DNA from: Nitrospira sp.
GTDB lineage: Bacteria > Nitrospirota > Nitrospiria > Nitrospirales > Nitrospiraceae
Assembly: GCA_025360665.1 (NCBI GenBank)
Contig: JANYBU010000059.1
Span: forward strand, 1-6,785
Length of the DNA: 6,785 bases
Reading direction: 5' to 3'
Numbering within the stretch: position 1 is the stretch's first letter; each line of letters begins with the position of its first letter. The position numbers and the translations under genes were made by a program. Below the pieces are notes generated by a model, which made no database searches, had not been told where the DNA came from, and saw only the letters and a list, made by a program, of their open reading frames with translations. Shown here in pieces: positions 1 through 5,726 of this stretch.

Positions 1-435
1 ATCGACGTGGGCGCCATCTATCGCCCATCCTCATGGCTACGCTTTGGTGCTGTGGCTAAAGACATCAATCAACCGACGTTCAATGCCCCAGACGGAGGTG
101 AACTCAAGCTGGGGCCACAAGTCCGCGGTGGTGTGGCGATCAACCCCTATTCTTCGTTGACGTTGACGGCAGATGTGGATGCGACCTCGAATAAGACGTT
201 TGTTCCAGGCGTCAAGAGCCAGGTGTTGAGTGTAGGAGCCGAGCAGACCATCTTTTCTGAATTCCTGTCGTTCCGCCTCGGCGCCTTCAAGAATATGAAG
301 GATGCCGGGACACCCTTCACCCCTACTGCAGGGCTGGGCCTACGAATCTTTGCACTCCGTGTCGATGTGGGTGGCGGGTATGACTTCCGAGAAAAGGGTG
401 CCCTCGTCTCGGGCTCTGTCTCTTTGACATTCTAA
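1..435 (+). CDS. Outer-membrane beta-barrel protein, TraF_2-like, C-terminal part (5' truncated)
   Basis: This is the last 144 residues of a protein whose start lies before the window; the frame is open from base 1 and ends at TAA 433-435, so the GTG at 7 is an internal valine. The fragment alternates hydrophobic and polar residues in short strands rich in glycine (for example GGVAINPYSSLTLTADVD, then SVGAEQ, then LSFRLGAFKN) and ends in a terminal phenylalanine after SVSLTF, the usual C-terminal signal of barrels handled by the Bam machinery. The succession 'DINQPTF', 'GPQVRGGVAINP', 'VKSQVLSVGAE', 'FRLGAFKNM', 'TAGLGLR' resembles proteins annotated as conjugal transfer protein TraF (TraF_2 family), which are predicted outer-membrane barrels often found without any conjugation genes. 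That family name is from memory of the pattern. A role in conjugation should not be inferred. It probably shares a transcript with the lipoprotein starting at 451, whose frame continues directly after this stop. Confidence 0.6.
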   Translation: MDVGAIYRPSSWLRFGAVAKDINQPTFNAPDGGELKLGPQVRGGVAINPYSSLTLTADVDATSNKTFVPGVKSQVLSVGAEQTIFSEFLSFRLGAFKNMKDAGTPFTPTAGLGLRIFALRVDVGGGYDFREKGALVSGSVSLTF

Positions 436-444
436 TGGTATACT
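436..444 (+). promoter_or_regulatory. Candidate extended -10 element before the lipoprotein gene
   Basis: TGGTATACT reads as an extended -10 (TGn followed by TATACT at 439-444, five of six matches to TATAAT). A transcript from it would start about six to seven bases later, at or next to the ATG at 451, giving a leaderless message. No properly spaced -35 is visible. The TTGACA at 424-429 is only 9 bp away and lies in the coding sequence. The site may be chance. Confidence 0.27.
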
Positions 445-450
445 GAATTC

Positions 451-1059
451 ATGTTCATCCTTCATCACCTGCGACGTGCCATCTTCCTCTGCCTTCTTCC
501 TCTCCTAATCGCCGGCTGTGGCGGCTTACAGGAAGTGTGGGAAGGACCAGGGGCGAAAATGTTCCGGCCTCAAGCCATTGCGGTACTTCCACCCATGGCG
601 AGCCAATACGACAACGCGCGCGAGGATATTCAAGAGGTCTTATCCGGCGCCCTGAATAGGACCGCTAATATCGAGCGTGTGGTGTCTCCTGAAAATGTGA
701 CGGATATCTTTCAGGCTTCGAAAGAAGCGTTCGATGCGTTGGTGTTCTACTTCTCACGTCTGGAAATGACGGGTCAGTCCGACAAGGACTCCGCTGTGAA
801 GTTGGGCAAAGCGCTGAACGTGGACTCGTTCTTAGTTGTACGTGTGAACTCCTGGGAATATATGCGCAAGGAAGGCGACAATGTCGGTCGAGTGGGCCTG
901 AGCCTCCGTCTGGTCGATGCCACCACAGGCACCACCGTGTGGAAGGCGCGACATGAACGGTCTAGTAGCTATATGTTCTATCGGCCGAATTTAAAGGATA
1001 TCGCGAAAGAGCTGGCAGCTGAGATGATTAAGGCCATGCCTCCCCAAGGCAAACCATAG
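451..1059 (+). CDS. Predicted outer-membrane lipoprotein, CsgG/DUF799-like fold
   Basis: A 202-residue protein. Residues 1-22 form a lipoprotein signal peptide: an H/R-containing N-region, a hydrophobic core (AIFLCLLPLL) and the lipobox I-A-G-C with the acylated cysteine at 23. The residue after Cys23 is Gly, not Asp, so outer-membrane sorting is plausible. The mature part opens with 'FRPQAIAVLPPM' (38-49), the first strand typical of CsgG/DUF799/LpoB-like alpha/beta domains. It continues with helix 54-70, 'KLGKALNVDSFLVVRVNSW' (117-135) and 'RVGLSLRLVDATTGTTVWKARHE' (147-169), the sheet pattern of that group in which a ligand- or partner-binding domain hangs from the lipid anchor. The exact role is not known to me; assembly or stabilisation of an envelope complex is an inference. 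ATG 451 is the only start that keeps the signal peptide. No Shine-Dalgarno precedes it, and the upstream gene's TAA at 433-435 is in the same frame five codons earlier, so reinitiation or leaderless translation is likely. Confidence 0.72.
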   Translation: MFILHHLRRAIFLCLLPLLIAGCGGLQEVWEGPGAKMFRPQAIAVLPPMASQYDNAREDIQEVLSGALNRTANIERVVSPENVTDIFQASKEAFDALVFYFSRLEMTGQSDKDSAVKLGKALNVDSFLVVRVNSWEYMRKEGDNVGRVGLSLRLVDATTGTTVWKARHERSSSYMFYRPNLKDIAKELAAEMIKAMPPQGKP

Positions 1060-1100
1060 TTCCCGCCTCCTCTGAATTTTCTCAGTGCGGTTGAAGAGAC

Positions 1101-1140
1101 CGACTCGCATCAGCTCGGGGAGCGCTCTGTCGTGTTTTTA
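1101..1140 (+). terminator. Weak candidate terminator after the lipoprotein gene
   Basis: In the 105-bp convergent gap, CGAC (1101-1104) can pair with GTCG (1129-1132). Inside that, GCTC (1113-1116) pairs with GAGC (1120-1123) around a GGG loop, and the structure is followed by TGTTTTTA (1133-1140). The T run is good but the stems are short and interrupted, so this is a tentative intrinsic terminator for the plus-strand unit. I see no comparable hairpin plus T run for the minus-strand trp operon in this gap. Confidence 0.27.
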
Positions 1141-1164
1141 ATGAGGAGAGGGGTGACCGGACGC

Positions 1165-1983
1165 CTAGCGGGATTTGGACTGAGCCGCTCGCATGGCTGT
1201 CTTCAATGAGCGGACAAATTCAGCCACGCGCTTCACCATCTCTGGTTTCTGCTGGTGTGCGGCAATCTGCTTGACGATCGCGCTGCCGACGATTACCCCA
1301 TCGGCTATGGCCGCGACGTTGGCAGCATCCTCCGGCGTCGCAACCCCGAAGCCGACCGCCACCGGAACATGGGTGACTTTCCTGATTTTCTCGACATTCT
1401 TACCCACATCAGCCAGGTTGCGGAGTTTCGCGCCGGTGATCCCGGTCAGCGACACGTAATAGACGAAGCCCTGTGACTGGCGTGCCACAAATGTCCGCCG
1501 TTCCGCCGTGCTTGTGGGGGCAAGAAGAAATATCAGTTGAAGCCCAGCCGCTGCGGCCGGCCCTTTGAGCGAGCTTGCTTCATCCGGCGGCATGTCAGGA
1601 ATGATCAGCCCGTCAACACCCGCTTGGGCAGCCTCATGGCAGAACCGGTCATGGCCGAACGCGTGAATATTATTGTAGTAGGCCATCAAGACCAGAGGAA
1701 TCTGAGTCCTGGTCCTGAGCCGTGTGATCATGGAAAGGATCGTTCGAAGCGATGTCCCACTGCGCAAGGCTCGTTCTGCCGCCTGTTGGATCACGGGACC
1801 ATCGGCGATGGGATCGGAAAACGGGACACCCAGTTCGATGATATCGGCCCCGGCCTGTTCTAACTCCACGACAAGTTGTTCAGTCATATCGAGTGAGGGG
1901 TCGCCTGCCATCACATAGGCGATGAGAGCCTTCTCACCTCCCTGCCGAAGCCGTGCAAAGGTACGGTCAATCTTCGATGTCAC
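1165..1983 (-). CDS. trpA: Tryptophan synthase alpha subunit
   Basis: Cleaves indole-3-glycerol phosphate to indole and glyceraldehyde-3-phosphate; the indole is channelled to TrpB in the cytoplasmic alpha2-beta2 complex. The 272 residues form a full-length TIM barrel. Catalytic Glu50 lies in 'ADIIELGVPFSDP' and catalytic Asp61 in 'IADGPVIQ' (equivalent to Glu49 and Asp60 of the enteric enzyme). 'YYVSLTGITG' (175-184) is the mobile loop region, and the phosphate-binding ends are 'GFGV' (211-214) and 'VGSAIV' (232-237). The start is GTG at 1983, overlapping the trpB stop as GTGA (1980-1983), with GAGGGA seven bases upstream; this implies translational coupling that would balance the two subunits. 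It is the last gene of the operon and ends at TAG 105 bp from the convergent lipoprotein gene. Confidence 0.97.
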   Translation of the reverse strand: MTSKIDRTFARLRQGGEKALIAYVMAGDPSLDMTEQLVVELEQAGADIIELGVPFSDPIADGPVIQQAAERALRSGTSLRTILSMITRLRTRTQIPLVLMAYYNNIHAFGHDRFCHEAAQAGVDGLIIPDMPPDEASSLKGPAAAAGLQLIFLLAPTSTAERRTFVARQSQGFVYYVSLTGITGAKLRNLADVGKNVEKIRKVTHVPVAVGFGVATPEDAANVAAIADGVIVGSAIVKQIAAHQQKPEMVKRVAEFVRSLKTAMRAAQSKSR

Positions 1984-3173
1984 AGCGTGATCCCTCGAAT
2001 TTTGGCTATATGTTGAACATCCTTATCTCCACGACCGGATAGATTCACGACCAGAAGCTGATTCTTCTTCATCGTGGGTGCCACCTTCACAGTGTGGGCA
2101 ATGGCATGGGCGCTTTCGAGGGCTGGCATGATTCCCTCTTCTCTTGAGAGCAGATCGAACGCAGCCATGGCTTCGTCGTCGGTCACCGAGGTGTATTCGG
2201 CTCGGCCTTGATCCCGCAAATAACTGTGTTCGGGACCGACCGCGGCGTAATCCAACCCGGCTGAAACCGAATGTGTCAGATTAACTTGTCCATCGTCGCC
2301 CTGGAGAAGATAGGTCATGGTGCCTTGCAAGACGCCCGGCTTTCCTCCGGCAAAACGCGCGGCGTGCTTTCCGCTCGCGACTCCCAGGCCCCCGGCTTCG
2401 ACGCCGACCATCTTGACCTTCTTGTCCCGGATGAACGCATGGAAGAGTCCCATGGCATTGCTGCCACCGCCGACGCAGGCAATGAGGCAATCCGGCAACC
2501 GGCCTTCTGCTGCCAGAATCTGTCGCCGAGCTTCACGCCCGATGATGGATTGGAAGTCACGGATCATCATCGGATAGGGATGGGCCCCGAGAACGGAACC
2601 GAGAATGTAGTGGGTCGTGCGGATATTTGTCGTCCAATCTCGCATGGCTTCGCTGATGGCATCCTTGAGCGTGCGGCTTCCAGCGTCGACCCCCGTGACG
2701 GTCGAACCGAGTAATCTCATCCGGAAAACGTTCAGCGCCTGGCGCTGCATGTCTTCGGTCCCCATATAAATTTCAGATTGAAGCCCGAACAGCGCCGCAA
2801 CAGTCGCCGTCGCCACCCCATGTTGTCCAGCCCCGGTTTCAGCGATGATGCGTGGTTTCTTCATCCGGCGGGCCAGTAGCCCCTGCCCGATCGCGTTATT
2901 GATTTTATGGGCCCCGGTATGACAGAGGTCTTCGCGCTTCAAATAGATCTTCGCTCCACCCAACCGCTTCGTGAGTCGTTCGGCGAAGTAGAGCGAGGTG
3001 GGTCGGCCGACGTAGTGTTTCAAATAATAGGCTAATTCGGACTGGAAGCGCCGGTCTTTTTTTGCACGGGCATATTCCTGCTCCAATTCAAGCAGCGCAG
3101 GCATGAGTGTTTCAGGGACATAGCGTCCGCCGTATGCACCGAAACGACCTTGTTTATTGGGAACCGAATCCAT
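1980..3173 (-). CDS. trpB: Tryptophan synthase beta subunit
   Basis: PLP enzyme that condenses indole with L-serine to give L-tryptophan, working with TrpA. With the start at 3173 it has 397 residues, the normal TrpB1 length. It opens with 'GRFGAYGGRYVPETL' (9-23). The PLP-binding Schiff-base lysine is Lys90 in 'HTGAHKINNA'; the catalytic Glu112 is in 'AETGAGQHG'. The phosphate-binding glycine loop is 'GGGSNA' (235-240), 'GLDYAAVGPEH' (306-316) is the communication region, and Ser380 in 'NLSGRGDKD' contacts the PLP pyridine nitrogen. Two in-frame ATGs compete: 3185 has no Shine-Dalgarno, while 3173 is preceded by GAGG six bases upstream, so 3173 is chosen; the longer form would add MRTV. It lies 44 bp after trpF, with a possible internal promoter in that region, and is coupled to trpA by a 4-base overlap. 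Confidence 0.96.
   Translation of the reverse strand: MDSVPNKQGRFGAYGGRYVPETLMPALLELEQEYARAKKDRRFQSELAYYLKHYVGRPTSLYFAERLTKRLGGAKIYLKREDLCHTGAHKINNAIGQGLLARRMKKPRIIAETGAGQHGVATATVAALFGLQSEIYMGTEDMQRQALNVFRMRLLGSTVTGVDAGSRTLKDAISEAMRDWTTNIRTTHYILGSVLGAHPYPMMIRDFQSIIGREARRQILAAEGRLPDCLIACVGGGSNAMGLFHAFIRDKKVKMVGVEAGGLGVASGKHAARFAGGKPGVLQGTMTYLLQGDDGQVNLTHSVSAGLDYAAVGPEHSYLRDQGRAEYTSVTDDEAMAAFDLLSREEGIMPALESAHAIAHTVKVAPTMKKNQLLVVNLSGRGDKDVQHIAKIRGITL
1991..1996 (-). promoter_or_regulatory. Ribosome binding site of trpA
   Basis: GAGGGA on the minus strand inside the end of trpB, seven bases before the GTG at 1983. It decides the GTG start that overlaps the trpB stop codon. Confidence 0.65.
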
Positions 3174-3179
3174 CACCGT

Positions 3180-3183
3180 CCTC
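3180..3183 (-). promoter_or_regulatory. Ribosome binding site choosing the trpB start at 3173
   Basis: GAGG, six bases before the ATG at 3173. It sits inside the short ATGAGGACGGTGATG stretch that contains both candidate starts; the upstream ATG (3185) is preceded only by CTAAACAAAC, with no Shine-Dalgarno. Confidence 0.55.
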
Positions 3184-3204
3184 ATGTTTGTTTAGAATGG
3201 TTGC

Positions 3205-3241
3205 AGTATAAACGGGCTCATGTCAGGGAGACAACCCTGAC
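3205..3241 (-). promoter_or_regulatory. Candidate internal promoter with overlapping operator-like palindrome upstream of trpBA
   Basis: On the minus strand a perfect 7-bp inverted repeat, GTCAGGG (3241-3235) and CCCTGAC (3228-3222), encloses the six bases TTGTCT (3234-3229). That hexamer matches the -35 consensus at four of six positions and stands 18 bp before TATACT (3210-3205), a five-of-six -10. A transcript would start near 3198 and carry trpB and trpA with a short leader containing the GAGG site. The repeat lies in the last codons of trpF and touches its stop. It could be a regulator binding site over the -35, an RNA hairpin at the trpF end, or chance. There is no U run after it, so it is not an intrinsic terminator. 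Confidence 0.38.
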
Positions 3242-3859
3242 GGCTCGAATAAATGCACACATCTTCTCGTGATCCTTCTTGCCCGGTGCCCGTTCAACTC
3301 CGCTGCTCACATCGACGCCGTATGGTTGTACCGCCTGGATGGCTTTTTCGACATTGTCCGAGGTGAGCCCCCCGGCTAGGAGAATGCTCGCAGCCTTGGC
3401 TGCTTCTCCCGCGAGTTGCCAATCAATCACCTGCCCAGTGCCTCCGTAGGCCTGATCGGAAAAGGCGTCCAGTACGAATCCTCGAACTCCGGCCCGCCCA
3501 CGAAACTCTGCCAAAGCGAGAAATGTGCTCCGATCTTTCACCCGCAGCGCTTTGAGGACCGTACGACCTAACTCTTTGCAATAGATCGCCGATTCGTTTC
3601 CGTGTAGTTGTGCGAGCACGAGTCCACAATCGTCCATTAGATTCCGAACCACTTGTAGATCTTCGTTGACGAACACACCTACCGGTGTCACTAAGGGAGG
3701 CAGACTCATAATGATCTGCCGGGCTAGCGTGGGCTCGATATACCGAGGACTTTTCCGATAGAACACGAATCCTAAGGCATCGGCCCCGGCGTCGACTGCC
3801 GCGGCGGCGTCCTCGGCGTTGGTGATGCCACAAATTTTGACTTTCGGTGTATAGGGCAT
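3218..3859 (-). CDS. trpF: Phosphoribosylanthranilate isomerase
   Basis: Amadori isomerisation of N-(5-phosphoribosyl)anthranilate to the carboxyphenylamino-deoxyribulose phosphate that TrpC uses. With the start at ATG 3859 it has 213 residues, the usual stand-alone TrpF length. The general base Cys10 is in 'VKICGIT' (7-13) and the general acid Asp131 in 'GFVLDAF'. Other family marks are 'GADALGFVFYRKSPR' (25-39), 'VGVFVNE' (60-66), 'AQLHGNE' (83-89), 'GGTGQVIDW' (139-147) and the phosphate-binding ends 'LAGGL' (161-165) and 'GVDVSSGVE' (181-189). The frame is open upstream to 3985, but that extension lies inside trpC and does not resemble TrpF. It begins 10 bp after the trpC stop. No Shine-Dalgarno stands at normal distance; the nearest, AAGGAG at 3889-3884, is 24 bases away and inside a small hairpin, so translation probably depends on ribosomes finishing trpC. 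Confidence 0.95.
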   Translation of the reverse strand: MPYTPKVKICGITNAEDAAAAVDAGADALGFVFYRKSPRYIEPTLARQIIMSLPPLVTPVGVFVNEDLQVVRNLMDDCGLVLAQLHGNESAIYCKELGRTVLKALRVKDRSTFLALAEFRGRAGVRGFVLDAFSDQAYGGTGQVIDWQLAGEAAKAASILLAGGLTSDNVEKAIQAVQPYGVDVSSGVERAPGKKDHEKMCAFIRAVRVVSLT

Positions 3860-3869
3860 CTTAGGCGTG

Positions 3870-4682
3870 CTACGGAGCCGGAGCTCCTTGTAATTCACGG
3901 ATCTTGTTCCCGATGTCATCGGCCCGAATGAGTGATTCTCCAACAAGCATGGCATGGATACCGGCTTCGACCAACCGCACCACATCGGCGCGCTGGTGGA
4001 TGCCGCTCTCGCTGACGATCAGCTTGTCGGACGGAATCCGTTTCGCCAAACGCAGCGTAACGGCCAGATCTGTCGTGAAGGTCTTGAGATCCCGGTTGTT
4101 GATGCCGATCAGTCGAGCCTGTGGGAGTCGCTCCAATACGGTATCGAGTTCGCGCTCGTGATGAGTCTCGATCAGCACATCTAGCCCTAAACCACGGGCG
4201 AGAGCATAGAAGTCGATCAGTTGTTGTCGTTCGAGAGCTGCGACGATCAAGAGGACGGCATCGGCACCGTAGACACGCGCTTCGTAAAACTGGATCTCCT
4301 CAACCATGAATTCTTTGTTCAAGGCAGGCAGAGGCACCGATTGTTTGATCTCGAGGAGGTAGTCGAGGCTCCCTTGGAAAAAATCCTTGTCGGTTAAGAC
4401 GGATAGCGCCGAGGCGCCATGGACATGATAGGCCTTGGCAATCTCGAGATAGTCGAACCGATCGGAGAACTCAGGACGGAGGAGGCCAAGACTGGGTGAG
4501 GCCTTCTTGACTTCGGCGATCAGCGAAGGACTGCCGGCCGTTCTCGTAGCTTCGAGGGTCACGGCAAAGCCGAGTGGACCAGGTGCGTCCTGAATCTTCG
4601 CCTTTAGTTCGGAGAGGTACCCTCGGCTTTGTTTGCGCCGGAGTTCTGCCTTCTTGTGCTCCAAAATTCGAGAGAGAATCAC
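3870..4682 (-). CDS. trpC: Indole-3-glycerol phosphate synthase
   Basis: Ring-closing decarboxylation and dehydration of the TrpF product to indole-3-glycerol phosphate, the TrpA substrate. With GTG at 4682 as start it has 270 residues, a normal monofunctional TrpC; it is not fused to trpF. 'ILSRILEHKKAEL' is the typical N-terminus. Catalytic and binding residues are Lys59 in 'IAEVKKASPS', 'LTDKDFFQGS' (96-105), the general acid Lys123 in 'LNKEFMV', the general base Glu172 in 'LIETH', Asn196 in 'GINNRDL', and the 'SESGI' (224-228) and 'LVGESL' (246-251) phosphate-binding ends. The frame stays open back to 4826 inside trpD, but the extra 48 residues look unlike any TrpC. GTG 4682 follows the trpD stop by seven bases, and AAGGGA (4698-4693) in the last trpD codons serves as a Shine-Dalgarno with 10-base spacing. 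Confidence 0.95.
   Translation of the reverse strand: MILSRILEHKKAELRRKQSRGYLSELKAKIQDAPGPLGFAVTLEATRTAGSPSLIAEVKKASPSLGLLRPEFSDRFDYLEIAKAYHVHGASALSVLTDKDFFQGSLDYLLEIKQSVPLPALNKEFMVEEIQFYEARVYGADAVLLIVAALERQQLIDFYALARGLGLDVLIETHHERELDTVLERLPQARLIGINNRDLKTFTTDLAVTLRLAKRIPSDKLIVSESGIHQRADVVRLVEAGIHAMLVGESLIRADDIGNKIRELQGAPAP
3874..3887 (-). promoter_or_regulatory. Hairpin covering the only Shine-Dalgarno-like sequence near trpF
   Basis: In the last codons of trpC, GGAGC (3887-3883) pairs with GCTCC (3878-3874) around a TCCG loop. The GGAG of AAGGAG (3889-3884) is in the stem. The 3' half is part of a tandem GCTCCG duplication encoding Ala-Pro-Ala-Pro. A role in coupling trpF translation to trpC is an inference. 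Confidence 0.25.
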
Positions 4683-4689
4683 GATGCAG

Positions 4690-5703
4690 TCATCCCTTAT
4701 TCGTGAATACAATGAGGCGAGCCAGTTTCTCAGCCGCGGCACCGGAATCGATGGCCTGGCCTGCCAAGAGGTATCCCTCTTGAAGAGTTGCCGCCGTGCG
4801 TCCTGCGACAAGGGCCGGAGCGGCATTCAAACAGACAATGTTCCGTTTCGGTCCTTTTCGCCCCTGGAGAATGTCTCGAGTGATCGCAGCATTGTCTTGC
4901 GGCGTTCCTCCTGCTAGTTGTTTGGCTGGAACCAGCGTCAGTCCAAAATCCGCAGGGTCCAGGAGATAGTTCGAGAGAACGCCCCCCTTGGCCTCCGAAA
5001 TCTGTGTCTTTGCGGTAAGGGTGATTTCATCGAGTCCGTCCATCCCATGCACGACAAAGCAATGTTGTGATCCCAGACGCATAAGCACATTCCCCAGCAG
5101 GGAGGTCAATCGTCCCTCGTAGACGCCGAGCACTTGAATGGTGGCTCCGGCTGGATTGGTCAAAGGGCCCAAGAGATTCAGCATGGTTCGGGTGCCCATC
5201 TCCTGTCTGGGGCCCGCACAATATTTCATGGTTCCGTGATAGAGAGGAGCGAAGAGAAAGCCGATTCCGACCTCATTGATACAATCGGCCACCCGTTCGG
5301 TCGGCAGGTCGATCTTGACGCCGAGCGCCGACAGGACGTCCGCGCTTCCAGACTTGGATGACACAGAACGGTTGCCGTGCTTCGCCACGGTCAGACCTGC
5401 TCCTGCGACGACGAGCGCCGTTGTGGTGGAAATGTTAAACGTGTGGGCCCCATCCCCGCCCGTGCCACAGGTATCCACGACCAGGGGATCTCCGATCGCG
5501 ATGCGAACTGCCTTGGCACGCATGGCTCGTACGGAGCCGGTGATTTCCTCGATGGTTTCCCCCTTCAGACGGAGCCCCATCAAGTACGCGGCAATTTGGG
5601 CTGGAGTCGCCATTCCTTCCATGATCTCCAACATCACCGATTGGGCTTCTTGCTCGGTGAGAGAGGAACGGTCGGCGAGTTTGGCAATCGCGTCTTTAAT
5701 CAT
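4690..5703 (-). CDS. trpD: Anthranilate phosphoribosyltransferase
   Basis: Transfers phosphoribose from PRPP to anthranilate, the second step of the pathway. The 337 residues are full length for a stand-alone TrpD, so it is not the TrpG-TrpD fusion seen in enteric bacteria. Residues 1-65 are the helical N-terminal domain. The PRPP/diphosphate loop is 'CGTGGDG' (79-85), followed by 'NISTT' (90-94) and 'KHGNRSVSSKSGSAD' (108-122). Anthranilate-side residues lie in 'HGTMKYCAGPRQEMG' (156-170) and 'RTMLNLLGPLTNPA' (172-185); Asp225-Glu226 in 'DGLDEIT' are the metal-binding pair. HGTMK replaces the commoner HPAMK, a tolerated family variation. ATG 5703 gives the expected N-terminus and lies 23 bp after the trpG stop. 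Its only Shine-Dalgarno candidate, GGGG (5715-5712), is partly inside a small GC hairpin. Confidence 0.97.
   Translation of the reverse strand: MIKDAIAKLADRSSLTEQEAQSVMLEIMEGMATPAQIAAYLMGLRLKGETIEEITGSVRAMRAKAVRIAIGDPLVVDTCGTGGDGAHTFNISTTTALVVAGAGLTVAKHGNRSVSSKSGSADVLSALGVKIDLPTERVADCINEVGIGFLFAPLYHGTMKYCAGPRQEMGTRTMLNLLGPLTNPAGATIQVLGVYEGRLTSLLGNVLMRLGSQHCFVVHGMDGLDEITLTAKTQISEAKGGVLSNYLLDPADFGLTLVPAKQLAGGTPQDNAAITRDILQGRKGPKRNIVCLNAAPALVAGRTAATLQEGYLLAGQAIDSGAAAEKLARLIVFTNKG
4693..4698 (-). promoter_or_regulatory. Ribosome binding site of trpC
   Basis: AAGGGA formed by the final Lys-Gly codons of trpD, ten bases before the GTG at 4682. It supports that GTG as the start and coupling of trpC to trpD. 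Confidence 0.45.
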
Positions 5704-5709
5704 GGCGGG

Positions 5710-5723
5710 AGCCCCGGCGGGCT
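5710..5723 (-). promoter_or_regulatory. GC hairpin at the trpD ribosome binding site
   Basis: On the minus strand AGCCC (5723-5719) pairs with GGGCT (5714-5710) around a GCCG loop, holding most of the GGGG that is trpD's only Shine-Dalgarno candidate. It occupies most of the 23-bp trpG-trpD gap. It would favour coupling to trpG translation, but a five-pair stem may have no function. Confidence 0.25.
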
Positions 5724-5726
5724 AGG

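Noticed and set aside
424..429. Perfect TTGACA as a -35 element
   Set aside because: Only 9 bp from TATACT, and no -10 at 16-18 bp; it encodes the last residues of the barrel protein.
549..561. AGGGG with ATG 559 as an alternative lipoprotein start
   Set aside because: A well-spaced ribosome site, but this start would delete the signal peptide and lipobox, which are clearly present upstream.
1153..1209. 18-codon frame starting at GTG 1153 behind GAGGAG
   Set aside because: Strong ribosome-like sequence, but very short, mostly antisense to trpA, and without hydrophobic or other recognisable character.
2271..2714. 147-codon open frame on the plus strand
   Set aside because: Lies wholly antisense to trpB, whose protein is unmistakable; no recognisable motif, only a shadow of codon bias.
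3860..3985. In-frame upstream extension of trpF giving 255 residues
   Set aside because: Overlaps trpC and precedes the canonical VKICGIT N-terminus by far more than the family allows.
4683..4826. In-frame upstream extension of trpC giving 318 residues
   Set aside because: Lies inside trpD; the extra 48 residues do not resemble TrpC, and GTG 4682 gives the standard N-terminus.
4924..5236. trpD with HGTMK in place of HPAMK as a possible altered enzyme
   Set aside because: PRPP loop, HGNRS and the Asp-Glu metal pair are intact, and variation at these two positions is seen in genuine TrpD proteins as far as I recall.
5276..5725. 149-codon open frame on the plus strand
   Set aside because: Antisense to trpD throughout and without family resemblance or a ribosome site that would argue for translation.
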